The notes below the pieces were generated by a model, which was given only the letters and a program-made list of their open reading frames with translations, searched no databases and had not been told where the DNA came from. A stretch of DNA of 64,000 bases from Pseudomonas sp. 8Z (GTDB lineage Bacteria; Pseudomonadota; Gammaproteobacteria; Pseudomonadales; Pseudomonadaceae). Positions 53,897 through 64,000 of the stretch are shown here, piece by piece. The stretch spans positions 1 to 64,000 of the forward strand of contig NZ_LR733824.1 in assembly GCF_902506535.1 (NCBI RefSeq). Direction: 5' to 3'. A program made the position numbers and the translations under genes. How positions within the stretch are numbered: position 1 is the stretch's first letter; each line of letters opens with the position of its first letter.

Positions 53897-55477
53897 TCAC
53901 ACGGCGACAGCAAGGATGCTTGCCTGGTACGCCGCGACAAAGGCATCGAAGTCACCTTCCTGCTGTCCTTCAAGCGCTGACTGTTCGGCCAGCGATTGGT
54001 GGGCTGCCAGCTCCAGTGCTGCGTGCTGTTCAGCCTCCAATGGATGGGCCTGGAAGTATGCGGCATGTTGGCGGCTCTGTTGCAGGGCAAACTCGGTAAA
54101 ACTCATGCCCTGGCGCAGCGCTGCCAGCACCTGCGCAGATGGGGTGCGCTCGGCGTCGTCGACCTTGGCTTGCTGTTGGGCCAGAGCCTGTGCATGGGCG
54201 TCACTGCCATGAGCGCGGTCCAGTAGCTCGGCCAGCGGGCGTATGCGTTCGAGCAACTCGCCTGCCCAGCTCTTCAGCTCTACCGGCTGACCCGCGCGCT
54301 GCAATTGCAGGCCGGGGCGGCGTCCTTGTGTAACCACCTTGAGGAAGTTGTCGGTGCAGTTGCTGCATTCGCTGTTCGCCAACTGCGGGCTGTCTTCCAG
54401 CGCGCAGAACAGCAGGAAGGCGTCGATGAAGCGCGCCTGCGCCAGGTCGATGCCCAGGGGCAGGAAGGGGTTGATGTCCAGGCAGCGCACTTCCACATAC
54501 TGCACGCCACGGCTCATCAGCGCCTGGATCGGACGCTCGCCACTGTAGGTCACGCGCTTCGGGCGAATGCTCGAGTAGTACTCGTTTTCGATCTGCAGGA
54601 TGTTGGTGTTCAGTTGCAGCCACTCGTCGCCGCGTTTGGTGCCTGCCTCGACATAGGCCGGGTAGGGCGTGCCGACCGCCAGGCGCAGGCTGTCGGTGTA
54701 GCTGGCCAGGTCGTTGTAGCACGGGGTGAGACCGGACTGTGCGCTGCTCTGGTAGCCCAGGTCGCTCATGCGCAGACTGGTGGCGTAGGGCAGGTACAGG
54801 GTGCTGGCGTCCAGCTCCTGCAATTGGTGCGGGCGACCGCGCATAAAGCCTTTGTCCAGCGCTGGCGAGGCGCCGAACAGGTACATCAGCAGCCAACTGT
54901 AACGGCGGAAATTGCGGATCAGCGCGATATAGCGTGCCGATTGGTAATCGCGTGCACTCACTGTGTCGCCTTCGGCCTGCTGCTGCAGTTGCCACAGGCC
55001 TTCGGGCAAGGAGAAGTTGTAGTGGATGCCGGCGATGCACTGCATGGTCTTGCCGTAACGCAGGGCCAGACCCTTGCGGTAGACGTACTTGAGCTGGCCG
55101 ATATGCGAGCTGCCATAGCGGGCGATGGGGATGGTGTCCTCGTCCGGCAGTTGGCAGGGCATCGACGGGCTCCACAGCAGTTCGCTGCCGAGCTTGGTGT
55201 AGGTGAAGCGATGGATGCGCTCGAGTTCGTCCAGCGTGCTGGCCGGGTTGGTGGCGGTGCCGGTGATGAATTCCAGCAACGACTCGGAATAGTCGGTGGT
55301 GATCTGCGCGTGGGTCAGTGCCGAGCCCAGCGCCTGCGGGTGCGGGGTCAGGGCCAGTTGGCCGTCGCGGTCGACGCGCAGGCATTCGCGCTCGATGCCG
55401 TGCAGACATTTACCCAGCAGGGACAGATTGGCCGACTCACCGAGCTGGGCCAGGCGGCGGGAGAGAAGATCGCTCAA
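53897..55477 (-). CDS. gshA: glutamate-cysteine ligase GshA
   Basis: 526 residues starting at TTG 55477 ([20 protein letters not shown] read with initial Met), chosen because TAGGA lies about 9 nt upstream and the length equals the family's about 525. A longer frame starts further up with MPLQSS but lies outside the conserved region. Motifs [39 protein letters not shown], and [16 protein letters not shown] belong to the proteobacterial GshA. First step of glutathione synthesis. Confidence 0.94.
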   Translation of the reverse strand: MSDLLSRRLAQLGESANLSLLGKCLHGIERECLRVDRDGQLALTPHPQALGSALTHAQITTDYSESLLEFITGTATNPASTLDELERIHRFTYTKLGSELLWSPSMPCQLPDEDTIPIARYGSSHIGQLKYVYRKGLALRYGKTMQCIAGIHYNFSLPEGLWQLQQQAEGDTVSARDYQSARYIALIRNFRRYSWLLMYLFGASPALDKGFMRGRPHQLQELDASTLYLPYATSLRMSDLGYQSSAQSGLTPCYNDLASYTDSLRLAVGTPYPAYVEAGTKRGDEWLQLNTNILQIENEYYSSIRPKRVTYSGERPIQALMSRGVQYVEVRCLDINPFLPLGIDLAQARFIDAFLLFCALEDSPQLANSECSNCTDNFLKVVTQGRRPGLQLQRAGQPVELKSWAGELLERIRPLAELLDRAHGSDAHAQALAQQQAKVDDAERTPSAQVLAALRQGMSFTEFALQQSRQHAAYFQAHPLEAEQHAALELAAHQSLAEQSALEGQQEGDFDAFVAAYQASILAVAV

Positions 55478-55602
55478 GATGCAATTCCTAACTGGGCAGT
55501 CGCCACAATATGAGGACTGCAGCGGCAAGCTTCAAGCCGCAAGCTACAAGTAAAGGCGCGCGGGCATTTAGGTGCAGCTTATGGCTTGCAGCTTGCGGCT
55601 GC

Positions 55603-55985
55603 TTATATGCAGGCGAAGGTGCCTTGTGCCTTGGCGACCAGTTTGTCGTCCTGCCACACCTCGGCTTCGACCACCTGCGTGCGACGCCCGGCGTGCAGCA
55701 CCTTGGCGTGGCACAGCACGCTGCCCTCGCTGACCGGGCGGATGTAGTTGATCTTGCATTCCAGCGTCACACTGCTTGGCCCGCCATCGCCCAGGCTGTG
55801 GCTGGCCTGGCCCATGGCCGTGTCGATCAGCGAAAACAGTGCGCCGCCATGCAGCTTGCCGTGCAGGTTGCGCAAGTCGTCGGTCAGCGCCAGGCGCACG
55901 CGCGCCTCGCCACCACCGACTTGCAAAATCTCCAGCCCGAGCAGGCGGGAGAAGGCGCTGCTCGCGCCCACCTCCTGCGTGCCGC

Positions 55986-55989
<4 letters not shown>
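55603..55989 (-). CDS. PaaI/hotdog-fold thioesterase
   Basis: 128 residues. Hotdog signature [20 protein letters not shown] with the catalytic acid helix and [20 protein letters not shown]. Hydrolyses acyl-CoA; substrate unknown. Start overlaps the tex stop by 4 nt (ATGA), so it is coupled to tex. Downstream 55510-55600 holds the CAAGCTGCAAGC-type repeat common in Pseudomonas. Confidence 0.88.
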
Positions 55990-58313
<2,324 letters not shown>

Positions 58314-58515
58314 ATAAAAACTACCCACTGAAGCGACAGGGCGGCCGCTAAGATGCTGGCCATATACGAAAGCGGCGCATTATAAACACCGCATTCGCGA
58401 GCGCTGCGAACCGTTGGGGAAAAATCTGCTAACAATGGCTGAAGCGCCTGGCTATGCGCCTGAGCGATAATGCCGCCACTTTGCCGTCCATCGCACGGCT
58501 GCCCAAGGAGACACC

Positions 58516-59250
58516 ATGACCCAGTCCGCCCCTGCCACCGAAGGCGAGAAAATTCTCATCGTCGATGACGATGCCCGTCTGCGCCGCCTGCTCGAGCGCT
58601 TTTTCGACGAGCAAGGTTATCGGGTGCGTGCGGTGGAAAACGTCGAGCAGATGGATCGTCTGCTGGCGCGCGAACTGTTCAATCTGGTGGTGCTCGACCT
58701 GATGTTGCCGGGTGAGGACGGGCTTTCCGCTTGCCGTCGCCTGCGCGAGTCGAACAACCAGGTGCCGATTATCATGCTCACTGCCAAAGGCGATGAGGGC
58801 AGCCGTATTCAGGGTCTGGAAATTGGCGCTGACGATTATCTGGCCAAACCGTTCAACCCGCGCGAGCTGTTGGCGCGGATCAAGGCGGTGCTGCGCCGTC
58901 AGGCGCCTGTCGTGCCGGGTGCACCGGGCACCGAGGATGAAAGCGTCACCTTCGGTGAATACGAACTGTCGCTGGCCACGCGTGAGCTGAAAAAGGGCGA
59001 GGAAGTCCATATGCTCACCACCGGTGAGTTCGCCGTGCTCAAGGCGCTGGTGCAGCACGCTCGCGAGCCGCTGACCCGCGACAAGCTGATGAACCTGGCG
59101 CGCGGCCGTGAATGGGATGCGCTGGAGCGCTCCATCGACGTGCAGATCAGCCGTCTGCGCCGCTTGATCGAGCCGGATCCGTCCAAGCCGCGCTATATCC
59201 AGACCGTCTGGGGCGTGGGTTATGTGTTCGTGCCGGATGGCAACAAGTGA
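58516..59250 (+). CDS. ompR: OmpR-type response regulator (AmgR/OmpR)
   Basis: 244 residues. Receiver with acidic pair LIVDDDARLRRLLERFF, phospho-acceptor D61 in NLVVLDLMLPGEDG and K in DDYLAKPFNPREL; C-terminal winged helix (LTTGEFAVLKALVQHAREPL, then YIQTVWGVGYVFVPDG). Pairs with the EnvZ kinase 104 nt downstream. The P. aeruginosa orthologue AmgR responds to envelope stress such as aminoglycosides. Confidence 0.94.
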   Translation: MTQSAPATEGEKILIVDDDARLRRLLERFFDEQGYRVRAVENVEQMDRLLARELFNLVVLDLMLPGEDGLSACRRLRESNNQVPIIMLTAKGDEGSRIQGLEIGADDYLAKPFNPRELLARIKAVLRRQAPVVPGAPGTEDESVTFGEYELSLATRELKKGEEVHMLTTGEFAVLKALVQHAREPLTRDKLMNLARGREWDALERSIDVQISRLRRLIEPDPSKPRYIQTVWGVGYVFVPDGNK

Positions 59251-59353
59251 AGCGGCAAGTTGCACACCACAAGCTGCAAGAAAAAGCGGACGGTATAACC
59301 ACTTGTAGCTTCAAGCTTGAGGCTTGCAGCCGCACCTCCGGGGCTTGCCGTTC

Positions 59354-60670
59354 GTGAAGACTCCTGCCTGGTTCCCGCAAAGCTTTTTCGCCCGCACCCT
59401 CTGGCTGGTGCTCATTGTCGTGCTGTTTTCCAAGGCATTGACCTTGGTGTATCTGATGATGAACGAGGATGTGCTGGTCGATCGCCAATACAGCCATGGC
59501 GCGGCGCTGACGCTGCGCGCCTACTGGGCGACCAATCCCGATGACCGCGAGCGTGTCGCTCAGGCTGCTGGGCTCAAGCGTACGCCCAGCGATCAGGTGC
59601 CGCCCAATGAGCAGCACTGGCCCTATAGCGAAATCTTTCAGCGCCAGATGCAGACCGAGCTTGGCCCGGATACCGAGGTGCGGGTTCGCGCCAAGAGCCC
59701 GCCTGCACTATGGGTGCGGGCGCCGAGCCTGGGGCCGGAGTGGATTCGCGTGCCGATGTACCCGCACCCGTTGCGGGGGCAGCGCATCTGGAGTGTGCTC
59801 GGCTGGTTCCTCGGTATCGGTCTGTTGTCGACCGCAGCGGCCTGGATCTTCGTGCGTCAGCTCAGCGCGCCGCTAAAGCGCTTGGTCTTTGCCGCACGCC
59901 AGCTCGGTCAGGGGCGCAGCGTGCGTCTGCCTATCAGTGATACCCCGAGTGAGATGACTGAGGTGTACCGCGCGTTCAACCAGATGGCCGAAGATGTCGA
60001 GCAGGCTGCGCGTGAGCGGGAGTTGATGCTCGCGGGCGTCTCCCACGACTTGCGCACGCCGCTGACGCGTCTGCGCCTGGCGCTGGAGTTCATGGAAAAC
60101 GACAGTGAGCTGACCGACGATATGGTGCGCGACATTGAGGATATGGATGCCATCCTCGATCAGTTTCTCGCCTTTATCCGCGATGGTCGTGGCGAGCCAG
60201 TAGAGGAAGCCGACTTCCCCAGTCTGGTGCGTGAAACGCTGGCGCCCTATAACCAGGGCAACGAGCGTGTGCGTCTGTTTTTGGAAGATATCCCGCCATT
60301 CCCATTGCGCCGCGTGTCGGTCAAACGTCTGCTGACCAACCTGGTGGAGAACGCCCTCAACCATGGCGGCGGCAGTGCGGTGGAGGTGGTTGCCAGCTTG
60401 GCCGGCGATCAGAGTGCGCCTTATGTGGTGCTGAGCGTGCTGGATCGTGGCGCCGGTATCGATCCGGCTGAGCTTGATAGCATCTTCAATCCCTTCATTC
60501 GTGGTGACCGTGCGCGCGGTGGGCGTGGCACCGGCTTGGGGCTGGCCATCGTCAAGCGTATCGCAGCCATGCATGGTGGCAGCGTTGAGTTGCGCAATCG
60601 CAGCGGCGGTGGCCTGGAAGCACGTGTGCGCTTGCCGTTGGGTCTGTTGTTGCCGCGTGATGCGGTGTAA
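59354..60670 (+). CDS. envZ: EnvZ-type sensor histidine kinase (AmgS/EnvZ)
   Basis: 438 residues from GTG 59354 (VKTPAWFPQSFFARTLWLVL); a TTG ten codons upstream falls in a repeat. Two membrane helices (about 15-34 and 147-170) around a periplasmic domain, HAMP (AAWIFVRQLSAPLKRLVFAA), H-box GVSHDLRTPLTRLRLALEF (His near residue 232), and ATP-binding N box (LLTNLVENALNHGGGSA), G1 VLDRGAGIDPAEL and G2 RGTGLGLAIVKRIAAMHGG. Phosphorylates OmpR. Confidence 0.94.
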   Translation: MKTPAWFPQSFFARTLWLVLIVVLFSKALTLVYLMMNEDVLVDRQYSHGAALTLRAYWATNPDDRERVAQAAGLKRTPSDQVPPNEQHWPYSEIFQRQMQTELGPDTEVRVRAKSPPALWVRAPSLGPEWIRVPMYPHPLRGQRIWSVLGWFLGIGLLSTAAAWIFVRQLSAPLKRLVFAARQLGQGRSVRLPISDTPSEMTEVYRAFNQMAEDVEQAARERELMLAGVSHDLRTPLTRLRLALEFMENDSELTDDMVRDIEDMDAILDQFLAFIRDGRGEPVEEADFPSLVRETLAPYNQGNERVRLFLEDIPPFPLRRVSVKRLLTNLVENALNHGGGSAVEVVASLAGDQSAPYVVLSVLDRGAGIDPAELDSIFNPFIRGDRARGGRGTGLGLAIVKRIAAMHGGSVELRNRSGGGLEARVRLPLGLLLPRDAV

Positions 60671-60682
60671 GGGCGTGGGGGC

Positions 60683-61579
60683 TTACCAGGTGAGCCCTTC
60701 GTTGCCGAGTCTGGCTGACTGGCCATAGGGCCAGGGAAAGTTGGCATCGCCATGGCCGCTGGGGAGGTCGCCGTATAGCGCGATGCCTAGCGGCGCCAGG
60801 TACTCGCTGAAGATTTCTTCGATGCTGTGATGCACGCCGCGCCGTGGGCAGTCGGTAAAGCTGCCCAGACAGATGGCGCGCGGGCGCCGCCCGGCGAAGC
60901 TGTGCAGCAACTGCCAGAGGCTGCGCTCCAGGCGGTAGTAGGGCTCGCCGACATCCTCCAGAATCAGGATCGAATCTTCGGCCAAGTGCATCTGCGCGGG
61001 CGTGCCGCAGGCGCTGGCCAGTGCTGTGAGGTTTCCGCCTTGCAAGGTGCCGCTGATGGCGTGGCGCGGGCCGCTGATATGCCGTGCGGGGAGCTGTTGC
61101 GCATCGGCAGCGAGTAGGCGCCAGAGCGCCTGTACTGAGGCCAGTCGTTCGCGCTGGCCGCCCGGCGCGGCCAGTGCCTGCTGGCCGAGTGCCGTGGCTA
61201 CCGGACCATGAATGGCAGGTAGGCCGTGGCGTTGGAACGCCTCTAGTAGGATCGACAGGTCGGAGAAACCGATCAGCGGGCGTGGGCTGGCCTGCTTGAG
61301 CCGTGTCCAGTCGATATCCGCCACCAGTTGCGCGCAGCCGTAGCCGCCACGCAGGCACCAGACCGCGCCGATGTCGGGCTGGGTGAAAGCCTGGTGCAAA
61401 TCCTCCAGGCGTTGCTCGTGCGTACCGGCCAGGTAGCGGTGGCGAGCGCGCACGTGCTGCCCCAGGTGATAACGGATACCTTGAACGTCAAGTTGAGCCA
61501 GGGTCGCTTCCAGAACTTCTTCGGCGATGGCGGCTGCCGGTGCGATCAGCGCTACACGTGCGGCGAAGACTTGGCTCAT
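60683..61579 (-). CDS. ldcA: muramoyltetrapeptide LD-carboxypeptidase LdcA (S66 family)
   Basis: 298 residues. Nucleophile Ser in [20 protein letters not shown] and the oxyanion region [17 protein letters not shown]; Glu and His come from [18 protein letters not shown] and [12 protein letters not shown]. Cytosolic enzyme that trims the terminal D-Ala from recycled murein tetrapeptides. Start overlaps rimK by 4 nt; ends 12 nt from envZ (converging). Confidence 0.92.
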   Translation of the reverse strand: MSQVFAARVALIAPAAAIAEEVLEATLAQLDVQGIRYHLGQHVRARHRYLAGTHEQRLEDLHQAFTQPDIGAVWCLRGGYGCAQLVADIDWTRLKQASPRPLIGFSDLSILLEAFQRHGLPAIHGPVATALGQQALAAPGGQRERLASVQALWRLLAADAQQLPARHISGPRHAISGTLQGGNLTALASACGTPAQMHLAEDSILILEDVGEPYYRLERSLWQLLHSFAGRRPRAICLGSFTDCPRRGVHHSIEEIFSEYLAPLGIALYGDLPSGHGDANFPWPYGQSARLGNEGLTW

Positions 61580-62481
61580 CCGCGACCTCGGGTGCGCGTT
61601 TGCCCCGGTTCGGCATTCTTTTCCAGATGTTCGATGATCATGCCCGCGACATTCTTGCCGGTGGTGGTTTCGATGCCTTCCAGGCCGGGCGAAGAGTTCA
61701 CCTCCATCACCAGCGGGCCGTGATTGGAGCGCAGGATGTCGACACCGGCGACGTTCAGGCCCATCACCTTGGCCGCGCGCACGGCGGTCATGCGTTCCTC
61801 GGGGGTAATCTTGATCAGGCTGGCGCTGCCGCCACGGTGCAGGTTGGAGCGGAACTCGCCAGCCTTGGCCTGGCGCTTCATGGCCGCGATCACCTTGTCG
61901 CCGACCACGAAGCAGCGGATATCGGCGCCGCCGGCTTCGCTGATGTATTCCTGCACCATGATGTCCTGCTTGAGACCGAGGAAGGCCTCGATCACCGACT
62001 CGGCGGCCTTGTGCGTCTCGGCCAGCACCACGCCCATGCCTTGCGTGCCTTCGAGCACCTTGATCACCAGCGGCGCGCCGCCGACCATCTGGATCAGGTC
62101 GGGAATGTCATCCGGCGAGTGGGCGAAGCCGGTCACCGGCAGGCCGATACCCTTGCGCGAGAGCAGTTGCAGGGCGCGCAGCTTGTCGCGCGAGCGGCTG
62201 ATGGCCACCGATTCGTTGAGCGGGAACACGCCCATCATCTCGAACTGGCGCAGCACCGCGCAGCCATAGAAGGTCACCGAGGCGCCGATACGCGGAATCA
62301 CCGCGTCGAAGCCCTCCAGCGCCTGGCCGCGGTAGTGGATCTGTGGCTTGTGGCTGGCGATGTTCATATAGGCGCGCAGGGTGTCGATCACCTGCATCTC
62401 ATGCCCACGTTGCTCGCCAGCCTCCACCAGGCGACGGGTGGAATACAGACGCGGGTTGCGCGACAGCACGGCGATTTTCAT
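61576..62481 (-). CDS. rimK: RimK, ATP-grasp glutamate ligase of ribosomal protein S6
   Basis: 301 residues from [20 protein letters not shown]; the long open frame upstream belongs to another gene. ATP-grasp motifs [51 protein letters not shown], and metal/ATP site [20 protein letters not shown]. In pseudomonads RimK adds Glu to S6 and alters the proteome (established). Overlaps rimB and ldcA by 4 nt at each end. Confidence 0.95.
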   Translation of the reverse strand: MKIAVLSRNPRLYSTRRLVEAGEQRGHEMQVIDTLRAYMNIASHKPQIHYRGQALEGFDAVIPRIGASVTFYGCAVLRQFEMMGVFPLNESVAISRSRDKLRALQLLSRKGIGLPVTGFAHSPDDIPDLIQMVGGAPLVIKVLEGTQGMGVVLAETHKAAESVIEAFLGLKQDIMVQEYISEAGGADIRCFVVGDKVIAAMKRQAKAGEFRSNLHRGGSASLIKITPEERMTAVRAAKVMGLNVAGVDILRSNHGPLVMEVNSSPGLEGIETTTGKNVAGMIIEHLEKNAEPGQTRTRGRG

Positions 62482-62948
62482 GGGGCACCTGAAAGGGATG
62501 AGGGCAGGGCGGGTTTGTCTTGGACGTAGCTTAGCGCCGGGTTGACCAGCAGGTTGCCAGTGACCAGTGCTTTGGAGCCGAGTAGTACGCGGTAGCGCAT
62601 GGTCTTGCGGCAGGCCAGGGTAAACTCCACTGGCCATAGACGATCGCCAAGCGCCAGTTCGGTACGGATCACGTAGCGATTCTGCGCCTGGCCATTGGAG
62701 CTCTTGATGCGCCGCACTGACACCAGTGGTGCTTCGCAGCGATGGCGGCGTTGCACCTGGGTGCCGAGGTAGGCGGTAAAGCGCACCCAGTCCTCGCCAT
62801 CCCGCTGGAACGGCTGAATATCGCTGGCGTGCAGGCTTGAAGTGCTGGCGCCAGTATCGATCTTGGCGCGTAGACCAATGATGCCCAGTTGCGGCAGGTT
62901 GATCCATTCGCGCAGGCCGATCACGCTGAGAGAGTCGGTACTTTTCAA
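62478..62948 (-). CDS. rimB: RimB, retropepsin-like zinc/aspartic protease
   Basis: 156 residues. The retropepsin-like active-site motif [14 protein letters not shown] is near residue 30, and [20 protein letters not shown] is the second flap region. RimB acts with RimK and c-di-GMP-linked factors in S6 modification in P. fluorescens (from memory). Start lies at the head of the rimB-rimK-ldcA operon. Confidence 0.9.
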   Translation of the reverse strand: MKSTDSLSVIGLREWINLPQLGIIGLRAKIDTGASTSSLHASDIQPFQRDGEDWVRFTAYLGTQVQRRHRCEAPLVSVRRIKSSNGQAQNRYVIRTELALGDRLWPVEFTLACRKTMRYRVLLGSKALVTGNLLVNPALSYVQDKPALPSSLSGAP

Positions 62949-63051
62949 AACGACGGTGTTCCCCCGTGACTGACGGGCCTATAGTTCCGCGCATTCTAGA
63001 TGTGCTGTGTGACAACTGCATCAGGCAGCGTAGAACCAACAAGAGTGTGAG

Positions 63052-63480
63052 ATGAGCGAGAAAGACGACGACAAGGTACGCCTGGACAAGTGGCTGTGGG
63101 CGGCGCGTTTCTACAAGACCCGCGCCCTGGCCAAGGCGGCGATAGAAGGGGGCAAGGTGCATCATCGCGGGGATCGTTGCAAACCCGGCAAGGAACCTAA
63201 GGTTGGTGATGAATATGTGCTGCGCACAGGGTTCGATGAGCGCACGGTTGTCGTGCTGGCGCTTTCTGCTGTGCGCCGTGGTGCGCCCGAGGCGCAGTTG
63301 CTCTACCGCGAAACCGAAGAAAGTGTCGCCCGCCGCGAGCAAGCGGCAGCCATGCGCAAGGCCGGTGCCCTCGGTGTGCAGAGTGAGGGGCGGCCGAGCA
63401 AGAAGCAGCGCCGACAGATCCATCAGTTCAACGAGCATCAGCAAGGTGGCATGCGCCACCCCTGGGCGGACGACGATTAG
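63052..63480 (+). CDS. hslR: S4-domain heat-shock protein Hsp15 (HslR)
   Basis: 142 residues. S4 RNA-binding motif [20 protein letters not shown] with [20 protein letters not shown], and a basic, helical tail. Hsp15 recycles free 50S subunits carrying a nascent chain. GTGTGAG precedes the ATG. Confidence 0.93.
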   Translation: MSEKDDDKVRLDKWLWAARFYKTRALAKAAIEGGKVHHRGDRCKPGKEPKVGDEYVLRTGFDERTVVVLALSAVRRGAPEAQLLYRETEESVARREQAAAMRKAGALGVQSEGRPSKKQRRQIHQFNEHQQGGMRHPWADDD

Positions 63481-63531
63481 GCGCGGCGAATGCGAACGTA
63501 AGATTCGCGAGCTACTCCTGAGTTGTGCTCC

Positions 63532-64000
63532 TCAGCGCCCGCTGACGACGCTTATGCTGCCCAGCAATGGCAGCTTGGCCAGGCGGGCAGTAATCGGCAG
63601 GGTGATTTTTTCCAGCCACTCACTGGTGCGGTAGCCCAGTGGCGTGTAGCAGCCCCAGGCCATGCCGATCAGGCTCAGCAGCACGCCGCCGACGAAGGCA
63701 TCCGAGCCCCAGTGCGCGCCCGCTACCAGGCGCGGCAGGATGCCTATAACTGCAATCGTCCAAACCAGCAGCAGGCGCCAGCCGCGAGCGAAGAAGCTGA
63801 GGAAATAAGCCCAGATCATCAGTACCGATGCATGGTCGCCTGGGAAGCTGCGGCTGGCGCTGTCCTTCAGGTCCCAGCGTTCTTCCCAGTCAGGGAACAT
63901 TTCGGTCAGGCGCGCGCTACCCTCGACGGCCAGTGACGCACTCTGGTGTTGCCAGCCCATGTACTCGACCAGATCGGAAAACAGCACACGGATCAGCAGC
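63532..64000 (-). CDS. PAP2-family phosphatase, 5' end outside window
   Basis: The frame stays open to the window edge (about 156 residues visible). PAP2 motifs SFPGDHASVLMIWAYFLSFF and PRLVAGAHWGSDAFVGGVLL carry the catalytic His residues. Several membrane helices. Acts on a lipid phosphate or undecaprenyl pyrophosphate at the inner membrane. It converges with hslR, ending 51 nt from it. Confidence 0.88.
   Translation of the reverse strand, partial: LLIRVLFSDLVEYMGWQHQSASLAVEGSARLTEMFPDWEERWDLKDSASRSFPGDHASVLMIWAYFLSFFARGWRLLLVWTIAVIGILPRLVAGAHWGSDAFVGGVLLSLIGMAWGCYTPLGYRTSEWLEKITLPITARLAKLPLLGSISVVSGR

Noticed and set aside
55510..55602. Possible small RNA between gshA and the thioesterase gene
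   Set aside because: The CAAGCTGCAAGC-like sequence also occurs at 59250-59340 and is a common intergenic repeat; no promoter plus terminator pair was found.
62482..63459. Upstream extension of the rimK frame giving a 627-residue protein
   Set aside because: It runs antisense through hslR and out of frame through rimB; the true RimK start is at 62481.

Overview
The window is GC-rich, gene-dense gammaproteobacterial chromosome and almost certainly comes from a Pseudomonas. Gene order for sulfate uptake (tauE-like, cysA, cysW, cysT, sbp, oscA), for the PAS-GGDEF-EAL/desA/diguanylate cyclase/OprE-type porin block, and for the long GspE-like ATPase-CYTH/CHAD-UPF0111-pit-argE-argA-gshA-thioesterase-tex-ompR-envZ-ldcA-rimK-rimB-hslR-PAP2 block follows P. 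aeruginosa as I remember it. The insertions, scars and repeats point to another species, perhaps of the mendocina/oleovorans group (inference).

Layout. 1-7.9 kb: an orphan type VI secretion cargo module, with the tail of a VgrG, a DUF4123 adaptor, a large VasX/BTH_I2691-like pore-forming effector, two tandem copies of a membrane-associated candidate immunity gene, a truncated third copy and a small membrane protein. 8-15 kb: a TauE-like exporter, an apparent ArsR remnant, the sulfate ABC transporter, oscA, a serine hydrolase and a degenerate sigma54 AAA+ protein. 15-20 kb: a secreted haem-motif/lectin-like protein and modABC with a ModE-like operator. 20-24 kb: EamA and LysR-type genes, a methyltransferase and an MFS exporter. 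24.1-29.9 kb: an AT-richer accessory island of small orphan genes, including a possible PD-(D/E)XK nuclease, a gene broken by one in-frame stop, and a 302-bp direct repeat carrying DnaA-box-like sequences on both sides of one orphan gene. 30-32 kb: chrA, then kdpF and a kdpA'-'kdpE fusion that is the scar of a deleted Kdp potassium system. 32-38 kb: lsfA-ssuEADCBF for sulfonate use. 38-44 kb: c-di-GMP enzymes, desA and an OprD-family porin. 44-64 kb: conserved housekeeping genes for phosphate uptake, arginine and glutathione synthesis, transcription/RNA (Tex), envelope stress (OmpR/EnvZ), peptidoglycan recycling, and RimK/RimB.

How it fits together. Sulfur supply is a strong theme: sulfate import (cysTWA-sbp), organosulfur use (oscA, ssu) and the sulfate-starvation peroxiredoxin lsfA, with AT-rich regulatory regions ahead of oscA and lsfA. 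ChrA exports chromate, a toxic sulfate analogue, and modABC imports molybdate, another oxyanion. Short palindromic intergenic repeats of at least three families are scattered through the accessory parts, and two of them form hairpins inside the ssu operon. No tRNA, rRNA, CRISPR array or complete insertion sequence was seen.
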